NCBI GenBank assembly: GCA_031259965.1
Contig: JAIRKT010000007.1
Span: 1-38,372, forward strand
Direction of reading: 5' to 3'
DNA length: 38,372 bases
Origin: Christensenellaceae bacterium
Lineage (GTDB): Bacteria; Bacillota; Clostridia; Christensenellales; DTU072
Shown here: in pieces, positions 16,862 to 26,363 of the stretch
Numbering within the stretch: position 1 is the stretch's first letter
Layout: each line of letters begins with the position of its first letter
Position numbers and translations under genes: made by a program
Notes under the pieces: generated by a model
The model's input: only the letters and a program-made list of their open reading frames with translations
Told to the model about the DNA's origin: nothing
Database searches by the model: none

Positions 16862-16948
16862 GTCGAGAATTTATGATTAAAGGACATATTAAGGAGAATT
16901 ACAACTAGTTTAATGCCCTCTGAGGATTAGACATAGTGATCGTTGATA

Positions 16949-18589
16949 ATGAAAATAGTTAAAAGTGTTTTTGAACTTGTGAGTGGCGTAGCTATCTTTA
17001 TGTTTGGTATGAAACTCTTGAGTGAGGGTCTAGAGCATGGTGCTGGCGGTAAAATGAAAAAACTGCTAGGCCGGATATCTAACAATCGCTTTTCTGGTGT
17101 GGCGATAGGTGCTGCAATTACGGCTACAGTCCAAAGTTCATCAGCTACTACAGTAATGGTAGTAGGATTTGCTAATGCTGGCATAATGACTCTATTCCAA
17201 GCAGCTAGCATTATTATAGGTGCAAACATAGGAACAACAGCGACAGGACTACTCGCCGCTTTCTCATCGTTTGATGTGACAATTTATTTTAGCGCATTTG
17301 CACTAATTGGAATATTTTTTGTAATGTTTTCCAAAGTTGATAGATTTAAAACATTGGGACATATACTAAGCGGCTTTGGTTTAATATTCATAGGCCTTGA
17401 AATAATGGGGGCTGCTTTTAATAATGAACAAATGAAAAAAGCAATGATAAATGTTTTTTCAAAAATTCATTTCCCTTTGTTATTAGTATTAATAAGCACC
17501 GCTTTTACCGGCATAATTCAGAGCAGTAGTGCAGTATCTGGAATAGCCATAGCGATGGTGGGCTCCGGGGCATTAGGCCTTGCAGATTCTATGTTTATTA
17601 TAATAGGCGCAAATGTCGGTACATGCGTCACAGCGATAATAGCATCAGCAGGTGCTACCATCAACGCAAAAAGGGCTGCTATTGTGCATTTAATTTTTAA
17701 TATAATAGGCACTGTTATTTTCATTACGATAGTTTGGATTTTTACGGATCCGATTGTTAGAGCACTACAGATTATAAAATTACCACAATTTCAAGTCGCG
17801 GTTTTTCATACAGCATTCAATGTTTTAACCGCAGTCATAGCTCTGCCATTTATGGGAAAATTAGTACAGCTAGCCGAATTAATTCTGCCTTCTAAACAAA
17901 ATCAAATTGATGATAGATTTAAAACTAAATATATCGACGATAGATTAATTTCTACACCCTCGATAGCTATAGAACAGGTAGACAAAGAAATTGAATGGAT
18001 GGCGGAACTTGCTAAAGAAAATTTTAAGATAGCATTTTCTGCTGTGGTTTCAAATTCAGATGCAAATTATCAAACAGTTAAAGATAATGAAGAATCGATA
18101 AACTTTTTAAATAAAGCTATTGCTAAATACCTCATTAAAATATCCGCTACAGCCACATCTGACTCTGACGAACTGCATATTGGCTGTTTGCACCACGTTA
18201 TAAATGACATAGAAAGAATAGGTGATCATGCTGAGAATTTTATAGATTATGCGATTGAAATGAATAAATTAGAAGTAAAATTCACAGACCAGGCAAAAGA
18301 CGAAATCGGCGAAATGTATAATAAGTTAATTTTAATGTATGATGCCTCCGTAGAAGTTTTAAACAAACATAATGAAAAACAACTTAGTGATATCTCAATC
18401 ATGGAGAGCGAAATTGATAAAATGAAAAAACAATATGGGCTAAACCACATACAGCGCCTTAACGCAGGTGCATGTTCTGTAGATTCGGGCCCATATTTCT
18501 ATGCTGTAATATCAGCTATGGAAAGAATTGGTGACCACTTAACAAATATTGCATTCTCTATCAAATCACCCTCCGGATCACAAAATTGA
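16949..18589 (+). CDS. Na+/phosphate cotransporter family protein with PhoU-like C-terminal domain
   Basis: This membrane transporter of the NptA/YjbB type moves phosphate with sodium. It shows the two inverted family repeats, each with a QSSSA signature (residues 62-66 and 191-195), plus IIIGANIGTTATG and IIIGANVGTCVTAI. Eight or so hydrophobic helices span residues 1-310. Residues about 340-546 are helical and PhoU-like, with IERIGDHAENF and ERIGDHLTNIAF, the repeated E/RIGDH motif that binds metal clusters. The ATG at 16949 is preferred to the TTG at 16943; no strong RBS lies just before either. YjbB-type proteins in E. coli can export phosphate, so direction is uncertain. The gene stands alone behind two promoters and a structured leader. 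Confidence 0.92.
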   Translation: MKIVKSVFELVSGVAIFMFGMKLLSEGLEHGAGGKMKKLLGRISNNRFSGVAIGAAITATVQSSSATTVMVVGFANAGIMTLFQAASIIIGANIGTTATGLLAAFSSFDVTIYFSAFALIGIFFVMFSKVDRFKTLGHILSGFGLIFIGLEIMGAAFNNEQMKKAMINVFSKIHFPLLLVLISTAFTGIIQSSSAVSGIAIAMVGSGALGLADSMFIIIGANVGTCVTAIIASAGATINAKRAAIVHLIFNIIGTVIFITIVWIFTDPIVRALQIIKLPQFQVAVFHTAFNVLTAVIALPFMGKLVQLAELILPSKQNQIDDRFKTKYIDDRLISTPSIAIEQVDKEIEWMAELAKENFKIAFSAVVSNSDANYQTVKDNEESINFLNKAIAKYLIKISATATSDSDELHIGCLHHVINDIERIGDHAENFIDYAIEMNKLEVKFTDQAKDEIGEMYNKLILMYDASVEVLNKHNEKQLSDISIMESEIDKMKKQYGLNHIQRLNAGACSVDSGPYFYAVISAMERIGDHLTNIAFSIKSPSGSQN

Positions 18590-18664
18590 TTCCAATAAAA
18601 ATTACTATATGACCCTATGCAAAAGAGCGCAAATCAAGATGCTTTACTTAATGAATATTGGTTT

Positions 18665-18693
18665 TTGACTTGCATTAACTTGCAATATATAAT
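18665..18693 (+). promoter_or_regulatory. Promoter of the hydratase-paaK-iorA-glycosidase operon
   Basis: TTGACT (18665-18670) and TATAAT (18688-18693) are 17 bases apart. A second TATAAT follows at 18701-18706. The leader is about 110 bases. Confidence 0.75.
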
Positions 18694-18810
18694 GATCTAG
18701 TATAATTGATGGTAAGTCACATGAATTGTATATAAATTGCTTACTTAAATGTTAATTCATTTAATTATGCGCGAAATAACTAATTTTAAATAGAAGGAAT
18801 TGACAAAAAC

Positions 18811-21087
18811 ATGATAGACATAAGAAAGTCAGGTGCTTGTTATAACAAAGATGGAACTGTTAGTTCGAGTTCGCTGCCTGATGCATACAAAAAGACTATG
18901 ACCTATAAGATCATTGCCAGGCATAACACTAAAGGAGAAACTTCGAAAAACAATTTGGTCAGATTGAAGGCTGATGCTGTAACATCTCATGACATAACAT
19001 ATGTGGGGATAATACAGACCGCTAAAGCCATCGGCTTAGAGAAATTCCCAATCCCTTATGTGTTAACAAACTGTCATAATAGTCTTTGTGCAGTAGGTGG
19101 AACTATAAATGAAGATGATCATGCATTCGGATTGTCTGCTGCTAAAAAATATGGTGGTATTTTTGTCCCACCTCATTTTGCGGTAATACATACCTACATG
19201 CGTGAATGTTTTGCAGGCCCTGGTAAATTTATTATAGGAAGCGACAGTCATACACGCTACGGAGCGCTTGGAACACTCGCAATTGGGGAAGGCGGCCCTG
19301 AGATAGTTAAACAACTCATAGGACAAACTTATGATATTCAATACCCAGAAGTAGTTGGTATCAGACTAATAGGAAGTCCTATACCAGGGGTAGGCCCTCA
19401 GGATGTTGCATTAGCTATCATACAAGCCACATTCCAAAGCGGCATATTAAAAAACAAGGTTCTCGAGTTTTTTGGACCTGGTGTCGGCAACATCCCCATA
19501 GAGTTTCGAAATGGTATTGATGTAATGACAACTGAAACAACGTGTTTGTCCTCTATATGGGAGACTGACGAAGAAACACACAAATATCTCAATAACCATA
19601 ACCGGCCTTCTGAATATATTAAACTCTCGCCTGAAGATGGGGCTTATTACGATGCTTATATCACAATAGATTTATCTACTATCAGACCAATGATCGCACT
19701 ACCTTTCCATCCATCAAATGTTTTTACAATCGATGAACTAGTAGATGAACCATTTAAAATTTTAAAGACATGCGAAGAAGCAGGCCGCGAGTTGCTGGGG
19801 TTATCAACTTATAAACTAACCGACAAAATAAATGCAGATGGTAAAATTTTAATTAATCAAGCTGTAATAGCAGGTTGTGCTGGAGGCACGTTTGATAATA
19901 TTGTGACAGCATCTCGCATCCTTAAAAATTCTACTATTCAATCTAACATACCACTAAGTGTTTATTGTGGCTCACAACCAATTTATTTAGATTTGCTAAA
20001 GAAAGGAATTTTAAGTGATTTAATAGAATCAGGCGCCATAATAAAAACATCATTTTGCGGCCCTTGTTTTGGCGCTTGTGATGTGCCACAAAATAATGGC
20101 TTATCAATCAGACATACAACCAGAAACTTCCCTTCGCGCGAGGGTTCAAAACCAGGTGATGGGCAGATTGCTTCAGTCTGTCTTATGGATTCGCGTAGTA
20201 TTGCTTGGTCAGTTAGTGTAGGTGGTTACATAGCATCAGCCTGTTATTCTAATTATGATAGTTATATTCCCACATTTCATTTTGATGACACAACTTATAA
20301 ACGCAAAGTATATAATGGTTATATTTCAGAGTCAAACTTAAGCACAAACAAAAAATTTAATAAAAAAATATTAGCTACTGAGGAAGTTGAGTTGGTGTAT
20401 GGACCCAATATTGCGGATTGGCCTATCCAACCCAAATTGCCAGACAATTTAATAATGAAGATTCCTTCTGTTATAAACGATGACATCACCACAACTGATG
20501 AACTCATTCCTTCAGGTGAAACATCATCATATAGATCCAATCCACTAAGATTAGCAGAATTTACTTTAAGCAAAAAAGCGCCTCACTATGTAGCAAATGC
20601 TAAAGCCATTAAAAATGATGAACTCATCCGTCAAACTAGCGGAAATTTACCAAATGAGTATGAATCAGCGGTCAAAAAAGTTGGAGCTCTCTCTGGTAGT
20701 GTTTTGATTGGAAGTGCTTTAGTTGTGAAAAAGCCAGGAGATGGCAGCGCTAGAGAACAAGCAGCATCTTGTCAACGAGTGCTGGGTGGTGTGGCTAACA
20801 TTTCAATTGAATATGCTACAAAAAGATATAGATCAAATTTAATAAACTGGGGCATGTTGCCATTTATACATGATGGAAAATTTGAGTTTAACATTAACGA
20901 TATAATAATTATAAAGGATTTATCAAGCACATTATCTGAAATGAAAACCCCAGCATATGTAGTAAGAGGCGAATCGCTTTTTAAAATCAATCTCTATTTA
21001 GATGATATGACTGCAACCGAGAAAGCAATAATCAAAGCTGGGTGTCTTATAAACTTTAATAAAACAACCCATGGAGGTAGTATTTAA
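18811..21087 (+). CDS. Aconitase-family hydratase (YbhJ-like), substrate unknown
   Basis: A 758-residue member of the aconitase superfamily, which hydrates or dehydrates carboxylic acids with a [4Fe-4S] cluster. The three cluster cysteines are at the canonical places: C356 in AGCAGG, and C416 and C419 in CGPCFGAC. An extra Cys, C423, follows. IIGSDSHTRYGALGTLAIGEGG (around residues 147-168) is the substrate/cluster loop. The C-terminal swivel domain holds DDITTTDELIPSGETSSYRS and GSALVVKKPGDGSAREQAASCQR. The N-terminus IRKSGACYNKDGTVSSSSLP resembles the uncharacterised E. coli hydratase YbhJ rather than AcnA/AcnB or LeuC. It starts the operon, has an AAGGA RBS, and ends one base before the next start. 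Its reaction is not known; the operon partners suggest acyl/aryl acid metabolism. Confidence 0.88.
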   Translation: MIDIRKSGACYNKDGTVSSSSLPDAYKKTMTYKIIARHNTKGETSKNNLVRLKADAVTSHDITYVGIIQTAKAIGLEKFPIPYVLTNCHNSLCAVGGTINEDDHAFGLSAAKKYGGIFVPPHFAVIHTYMRECFAGPGKFIIGSDSHTRYGALGTLAIGEGGPEIVKQLIGQTYDIQYPEVVGIRLIGSPIPGVGPQDVALAIIQATFQSGILKNKVLEFFGPGVGNIPIEFRNGIDVMTTETTCLSSIWETDEETHKYLNNHNRPSEYIKLSPEDGAYYDAYITIDLSTIRPMIALPFHPSNVFTIDELVDEPFKILKTCEEAGRELLGLSTYKLTDKINADGKILINQAVIAGCAGGTFDNIVTASRILKNSTIQSNIPLSVYCGSQPIYLDLLKKGILSDLIESGAIIKTSFCGPCFGACDVPQNNGLSIRHTTRNFPSREGSKPGDGQIASVCLMDSRSIAWSVSVGGYIASACYSNYDSYIPTFHFDDTTYKRKVYNGYISESNLSTNKKFNKKILATEEVELVYGPNIADWPIQPKLPDNLIMKIPSVINDDITTTDELIPSGETSSYRSNPLRLAEFTLSKKAPHYVANAKAIKNDELIRQTSGNLPNEYESAVKKVGALSGSVLIGSALVVKKPGDGSAREQAASCQRVLGGVANISIEYATKRYRSNLINWGMLPFIHDGKFEFNINDIIIIKDLSSTLSEMKTPAYVVRGESLFKINLYLDDMTATEKAIIKAGCLINFNKTTHGGSI
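21073..21078 (+). promoter_or_regulatory. RBS that fixes the paaK start
   Basis: GGAGGT lies inside the end of the hydratase gene, 10 bases before ATG 21089. It falls within the reading frame of a possible earlier ATG (21071), so the later ATG is the real start. Confidence 0.75.
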
Positions 21088-21088
21088 T

Positions 21089-22393
21089 ATGATATACAAC
21101 AAAAAAGAAGAAACTATGCCGCGAGAGGAAATGCGAAAATTACAATTAGAACGTTTCCAAAAAATGGTTAAATTCGCCTATGAAAAGGTTCCCTTTTACA
21201 AAAAGAAGTATGATGATGCAGGATTTGATCCTAATTCTATCAAAACTCTAAATGATATCAAAAAGATTCCTTTTACCGTTAAAGCTGATTTGCGTGACAA
21301 TTATCCCTATGGATTGTTATCAGTGCCTCCGTCAAAGCTGATGCGCATACACGCATCAAGCGGCACAAGTGGTAAACCTACTGTTGTATGCTATACTAAA
21401 GATGATATGCGGGTATGGACAGAGTGTTGTGCGCGTCTCGCGGCATCCGCAGGTGTTAACAAAAATGACATAGTCCAGGTCTCATTCGGTTACGGATTGT
21501 TTACAGGTGCGCTTGGAATGCATCAAGGATGCGAAAAACTGGGTGCTAGCATAATACCAGCTAGTTCTGGAAACACTGAAAGACAAATAATGCTGATGAA
21601 AGACCTCCAAACAACGGTTTTAGTATCAACACCATCATATGCATTGTATATTGGAGAAATGCTCGAAAAACTAGGGTATGATATAAAAGATTTCAAACTT
21701 AGAATAGGGCTCTTCGGCTCAGAATCATCTACTCCTGAAATGCATAACGAAATCAAGAAAAAGTTACATATCTTTACAAACGACAACTATGGACTCTCAG
21801 AGCTAATCGGACCTGGTGTCTCCGGAGAATGTACTGAGAAATGCGGCATGCACATAAATGAGGATCACTTTTATCCAGAGTTGTTAGATTCTGATACTCT
21901 AGAGGATGTGCCTATTGGTTCTTATGGAGAATTAGTTTTAACAACATTAACAAAATTTGGAATGCCTATTATTCGTTATCGAACAAAGGACATAACTAAA
22001 TTAGATGATACGCCATGCAAATGCGGACGTACTAGTGTTCGTATGTCTAAATTAAAGGGACGCTCAGATGATATGTTAATAATTCGTGGTGTTAATGTAT
22101 TCCCTTCACAAATAGAAAGTGTACTTCTAAAAATGGCGGAAGTTGGTGGACAATACGAAATAATAGTAACTCGCGAAAATTATATGGACAAACTCGAAGT
22201 TATAGTTGAAGTAGCAGATGGAAGTTTGTTAACAGATTTACACAAGTTAAATAGTTTAAGAGATAAGATCAAGCATAATTTAAAAACCATACTGCAACTC
22301 GACGTAAATGTAAAACTAGCGGAACCACTATCATTAAAACGCTATGAAGGAAAAAGCAAACGAGTATTTGATAACCGCAATTTAAATAATTAA
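21089..22393 (+). CDS. paaK: Phenylacetate-CoA ligase family (arylacetate/carboxylate-CoA ligase)
   Basis: A 434-residue AMP-forming acyl-adenylating enzyme. It converts a carboxylic acid, typically phenylacetate or another arylacetate, plus CoA and ATP to the CoA thioester. Motifs: the ATP loop SSGTSGKPT (90-98), GLSELIGPGVS, IIRYRTKD and GRSDDMLIIRGVNVFPSQIE, which is the hinge to the mobile C-terminal lid. CKCGRT is a Cys pair often seen in the family. Length is typical of PaaK. It sits between the hydratase (1-base gap) and iorA (13-base gap). PaaK homologues often accompany indolepyruvate oxidoreductase genes in anaerobes, where the pair interconverts arylpyruvates, arylacetyl-CoA and arylacetates. 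The exact acid here is not determined. Confidence 0.93.
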   Translation: MIYNKKEETMPREEMRKLQLERFQKMVKFAYEKVPFYKKKYDDAGFDPNSIKTLNDIKKIPFTVKADLRDNYPYGLLSVPPSKLMRIHASSGTSGKPTVVCYTKDDMRVWTECCARLAASAGVNKNDIVQVSFGYGLFTGALGMHQGCEKLGASIIPASSGNTERQIMLMKDLQTTVLVSTPSYALYIGEMLEKLGYDIKDFKLRIGLFGSESSTPEMHNEIKKKLHIFTNDNYGLSELIGPGVSGECTEKCGMHINEDHFYPELLDSDTLEDVPIGSYGELVLTTLTKFGMPIIRYRTKDITKLDDTPCKCGRTSVRMSKLKGRSDDMLIIRGVNVFPSQIESVLLKMAEVGGQYEIIVTRENYMDKLEVIVEVADGSLLTDLHKLNSLRDKIKHNLKTILQLDVNVKLAEPLSLKRYEGKSKRVFDNRNLNN

Positions 22394-22406
22394 ATTAAGG
22401 ACACAT

Positions 22407-24128
22407 ATGGAAAAGACAGAAAAAAAATTAATGATTTGCAATGAGGCAATTGCACGCGGTGCATATGAAGCTGGCGTAAAAGTTATTTCCTCATATCCAG
22501 GCACACCATCGACGGAAATCACAGAATTTGCGTCAAAATACGCTGAAATCTATACAGAATGGGCACCTAACGAAAAAGTAGCAGTTGAAACTGCTATAGG
22601 CGCCTCAATAGCGGGTGTTAGATCAATGGCCTGCATGAAACATGTGGGTGTAAACGTAGCGGCTGACCCCTTGTTTACATCAGCATATACAGGAATAAAC
22701 GGTGGTTTTGTCATCGTCGTAGCAGATGATCCTGCTATGCACAGTTCGCAAAACGAGCAAGATAGTAGACTTTATGCGACCGCAGCACATGTTCCTATGT
22801 TAGAACCATCAGATAGCAATGAAGGCAAAGAATATCTTAAACATGCTTATGAATTATCAGAAAAATATGATACACCTGTAATGCTTAGGCTCACAACAAG
22901 GGTAGCACATAGTCAAAGTATTGTTGTTGAAAACCCACGGCAAAATGTTCCAGATAAACCTTATGTAAAAAATCCAAACAAATATGTAATGATGCCAGCG
23001 ATGGCTCGCAAAAGGCATGAATACGTCGAGTCTAGAGAAATTAAACTCTCATCAGATGTTGAATTATCCCCATTAACCACCATTGAAATGCGTAGTTTGG
23101 ATTTAGGAATTGTTTGCGCTGGTGGAGTTTACCAGTATGTTAAAGAAGCTACAGACGCCTCTATTTTTAAAACCGCATTTATTAATCCACTGCCTATTGA
23201 ATCTATTAGAGAGTTTTCAAAAACTGTAAAAAAACTCATAGTCGCGGAAGAATTAGAACCATATATAGAAAATTCGCTCAAAGCAGCTGGCATTGAATGT
23301 AGTGGAAAAAGCCTCTTCGGAAGACAAGGTGAATTATCTGTAGCGACTATCAAAAAAAATTTACAGGGTGTCGAACCACCTACAAACGATTATTCAATGC
23401 CCAACAGACCACCTGTTATGTGTGCAGGTTGTCCACACCGTGGTGTCTTTTATGTTCTAAAAAAATTAAATCTCACAGTTTCAGGAGATATTGGTTGTTA
23501 TACACTAGGCGCGGCCCCACCACTAGGTGCTCTGGATTTATGCGTTTGCATGGGTGCATCAATCGGCATGGCACATGGCTTTGACAAGGCTGTAGCTGGC
23601 AGCAGCAAAAAAACAGTATCAGTTATAGGCGATTCCACTTTTGTTCATAGTGGCATAACAGGTGTTATAAATGCTGTGTATAACAAAGGAAATTCCACTA
23701 TTATCATTTTAGATAATTCGATTACTGGAATGACAGGACACCAGCAGAACCCCGCAACTGGTGTGACGCTAAAAGGTGAGACAACACACAAACTAGATTT
23801 ACATGCTTTGGTTTTAGCATGTGGTGTGCAAAATGCACTAGTTGTAGATGCATACGAACTCAAAAAATTAGAAAATATAATAAAGAGTGAACTTTCTAAA
23901 CCAGGTGTTAGTGTTATAATTGCCAAACGGCCTTGTGCATTATTGAATAAAAAATATCCAGCACCTTATCAGATTTTAAAAGAGAAATGCAGAAAATGTA
24001 AGGCCTGCCTCAAAATAGGTTGTCCTGCACTCTTTAACACAGGAAATATTGAAATCTCAAAGGAACATTGTGTTGGATGTGGCGTGTGTGCTGCATTGTG
24101 CTCTTTCGGTGCTATCTGTTCGACATAA
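22407..24128 (+). CDS. iorA: Indolepyruvate:ferredoxin oxidoreductase alpha subunit
   Basis: Oxidatively decarboxylates aromatic 2-oxoacids to arylacyl-CoA, passing electrons to ferredoxin, normally as a heterodimer with IorB. The 573-residue product has the pyrimidine-binding domain (SSYPGTPSTEITEFA, 28-42), a central transketolase-like domain, and the thiamine-diphosphate domain (GDIGCYTLGAAPPLG, then GDSTF and the downstream Asn in LDNSITGMTGHQQNP). Two C-terminal [4Fe-4S] motifs follow: CRKCKACLKIGCP and CVGCGVCAALC (about 528-568). An AAGGA RBS precedes the ATG. No iorB-like gene of about 190 residues is present in the window, so the partner is encoded elsewhere or the enzyme works alone. 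Confidence 0.95.
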   Translation: MEKTEKKLMICNEAIARGAYEAGVKVISSYPGTPSTEITEFASKYAEIYTEWAPNEKVAVETAIGASIAGVRSMACMKHVGVNVAADPLFTSAYTGINGGFVIVVADDPAMHSSQNEQDSRLYATAAHVPMLEPSDSNEGKEYLKHAYELSEKYDTPVMLRLTTRVAHSQSIVVENPRQNVPDKPYVKNPNKYVMMPAMARKRHEYVESREIKLSSDVELSPLTTIEMRSLDLGIVCAGGVYQYVKEATDASIFKTAFINPLPIESIREFSKTVKKLIVAEELEPYIENSLKAAGIECSGKSLFGRQGELSVATIKKNLQGVEPPTNDYSMPNRPPVMCAGCPHRGVFYVLKKLNLTVSGDIGCYTLGAAPPLGALDLCVCMGASIGMAHGFDKAVAGSSKKTVSVIGDSTFVHSGITGVINAVYNKGNSTIIILDNSITGMTGHQQNPATGVTLKGETTHKLDLHALVLACGVQNALVVDAYELKKLENIIKSELSKPGVSVIIAKRPCALLNKKYPAPYQILKEKCRKCKACLKIGCPALFNTGNIEISKEHCVGCGVCAALCSFGAICST

Positions 24129-24171
24129 CTTGCATATCTTGTACCCACTTTATTTTAACTAGGGATTAAAC

Positions 24172-26361
24172 ATGAAATACATAAACCGTGAATATGGATT
24201 TGAAGGTAGACCACCATTTTCAAAAGATTTCTTTGAAACAAGAGAGTCCTTTAATTTGGATGGGACTATATTGTTTACAAAAAAGCCAGCTATCAATTTA
24301 ACTCTCAACGGCTTGGCACCTGTGGGAATCTACGCAACAAGCCCTGGTGGTTCTATATGGAATTTAAAAGTTAGTATTTCAAGAAACAAAAGACAATGCT
24401 CAGATGAAGAATTTTGGAAAATCTGCCAGGATTTTATAGAAAGTGACTCTGACTTCCTGCGAATTCTAAAAAAAGAATTCACAATAAAAGCCACTAAATT
24501 AAACGCAAATTCTGCTGTTATAAAAATTGTTGCACATAAAAAACTCAATATTCAACTTCAATTCTCATCTCTCTTGCCTAATTCAAATATTAAAATAGAC
24601 TCTAATATAGCATCAGTTTTCGCACCATTTAGAGGTGTTACACTTGGTGATTTTAAATTATCTTCTGGCAATCCTATTATTAAGAAGCGATACGAAGTCT
24701 TGGATTATGACAGATTAAACGAAGCGCGCACAAAATTCATAGGTAAAACTATTGCTTTTTCTAAATCTAATGATGCGCTCGAGTGCCTGTCATGTTTAAC
24801 TGATGGGGAAGAACTCTTCGCACTCCTAACTACCGATTCAAATTATAATCTATGTTTATCAAATGAATCAGATTTGAATGAGCTCATAAAATCCGCAGAG
24901 TTAAACTATGATAAGAATAGATTACATGGCGATGGTAATTTTCCTCGCATAGCCAGGACCATAGGCACAATAATATCCCAGCATTTAGTTTATAATCCAT
25001 ACAGGTTAACCAATTATTATGTTAATTCGAGAATAGACCTGCATGATGGTTTTTTTGCCTTCAACTCTACTAAAGCAATGACATCGCTAATATGCGCTTG
25101 TTTGATGGGATTTAATATTGCAATCGACCAAATTGAACAATATTCCCAAGACACAGTAGTGGGCCCTTTGGGAGTATGGATTGCATTTAGCAGAACTCGC
25201 AACAAGCTAATACTAGAGTGCGCCATTCCTAAACTATTAGAAAAATGGGGGATAGACTCTCGCATTATAACTCAAAATATCTATGAAGGATTTAGACTCG
25301 GACATAAAGTACCACCTGTGTTCCAAAGCGAAAATGCGGGAGATATGATCTACGATTTAGAGTTAAACTCATATAAACTAATTGCACTTGATATTATGGA
25401 GCGTATCACGCGTATAATGGCAATGCCAGAAAATCAGGATATTAATCATGTTTTAACAGAATTTAAGTCTAAATTCAAAGAAACCTTTTTCGACAATTCA
25501 CGTGGATTATTCCTCGATAGATTTACAGCCGGCGACTTTTCTATGAACGCTGGTGTTTCATCATTTATTTGTCTAGCAGGTGGTGCAGGCGACGAGCAGA
25601 AAATTGTGGACATGACTATAGTGAATTTAAAAGACACTTCTAAACTAGGCGGCTATCCGTCGATTCCGACAATTTCAAAAGATAACCCTCTATACGGAAA
25701 AAAAACCAAACGCTCCGATGGTTCTATCTCTAATAAATTTGATGATTTTAAGGGAAGCGTTTCATGTTTGTATAACTTTATCACATACCTGGGTTTAACA
25801 CGATTAGGAATTAGTGATATTGCATCTGAACTAGCGGTAAATTCTATACGACTAGGTGATGCTTATTTTGAAAAGTATCGCATTATTCCTGAAATTTTAA
25901 ACCCAAAAATCACACTTGATTCGCTAGCAAAAGAGAATTCTTTAACAGGACACTTAATGGGTATAGTTGGTTTATGTGATCTACTCGATGTTGAATATTT
26001 TAATGATGATTTGCGCCCTACTCTAAGATTTGGCAGTTTCACAAAAGGTGAGCACAAGCTATACGGACAAAAAATTTTCGGACGCAAATTCAATATTGAA
26101 GTCACTAATAAAGGATTAAGGTTGTTTGTGGATGATGAAAATTTGTTCGAAGGTGAAGGCGAAAAATTCATTATTCGTAGTTACAAAGAAAATCCGGATG
26201 GCGCTGAATTTTTCATATATTCAAAAGGGAATTTATCTCTCTCAATAAAACCCGAAATATTTGCTAAAAGGGAGATTGACAAATTTTCTTTTAATATCAA
26301 TATGGGACGATTTAAAGTAATATTAACTAGTACAGGCGTTAAAATTAGACGTGTTTCATAA
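24172..26361 (+). CDS. Glycosidase-like protein of the (alpha/alpha)6-barrel (GH63/MGH1-like) class, tentative
   Basis: A 729-residue protein without signal peptide. Residues 1-200 look like a beta-sandwich. Residues about 255-600 show the periodic hydrophobic helices of (alpha/alpha)6 glycosidases. They include DLHDGFFAFNSTKAMTSL, where D292 would take the acid position of the WD(S/T)xFH segment. Later segments are FDNSRGLFLDRF, GGYPSIP and EILNP followed by SLTGHLMG, echoing the ExxNPxTG end of the GH63/trehalase-like barrel. A beta-rich tail follows. The family assignment is by pattern only. No close relative is recognised, and the usual tryptophans of the active site are missing, so a binding-only role is possible. 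It is the last gene of the operon, 43 bases after iorA, and converges on the next gene with a 2-base gap. Confidence 0.55.
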   Translation: MKYINREYGFEGRPPFSKDFFETRESFNLDGTILFTKKPAINLTLNGLAPVGIYATSPGGSIWNLKVSISRNKRQCSDEEFWKICQDFIESDSDFLRILKKEFTIKATKLNANSAVIKIVAHKKLNIQLQFSSLLPNSNIKIDSNIASVFAPFRGVTLGDFKLSSGNPIIKKRYEVLDYDRLNEARTKFIGKTIAFSKSNDALECLSCLTDGEELFALLTTDSNYNLCLSNESDLNELIKSAELNYDKNRLHGDGNFPRIARTIGTIISQHLVYNPYRLTNYYVNSRIDLHDGFFAFNSTKAMTSLICACLMGFNIAIDQIEQYSQDTVVGPLGVWIAFSRTRNKLILECAIPKLLEKWGIDSRIITQNIYEGFRLGHKVPPVFQSENAGDMIYDLELNSYKLIALDIMERITRIMAMPENQDINHVLTEFKSKFKETFFDNSRGLFLDRFTAGDFSMNAGVSSFICLAGGAGDEQKIVDMTIVNLKDTSKLGGYPSIPTISKDNPLYGKKTKRSDGSISNKFDDFKGSVSCLYNFITYLGLTRLGISDIASELAVNSIRLGDAYFEKYRIIPEILNPKITLDSLAKENSLTGHLMGIVGLCDLLDVEYFNDDLRPTLRFGSFTKGEHKLYGQKIFGRKFNIEVTNKGLRLFVDDENLFEGEGEKFIIRSYKENPDGAEFFIYSKGNLSLSIKPEIFAKREIDKFSFNINMGRFKVILTSTGVKIRRVS

Positions 26362-26363
26362 AA

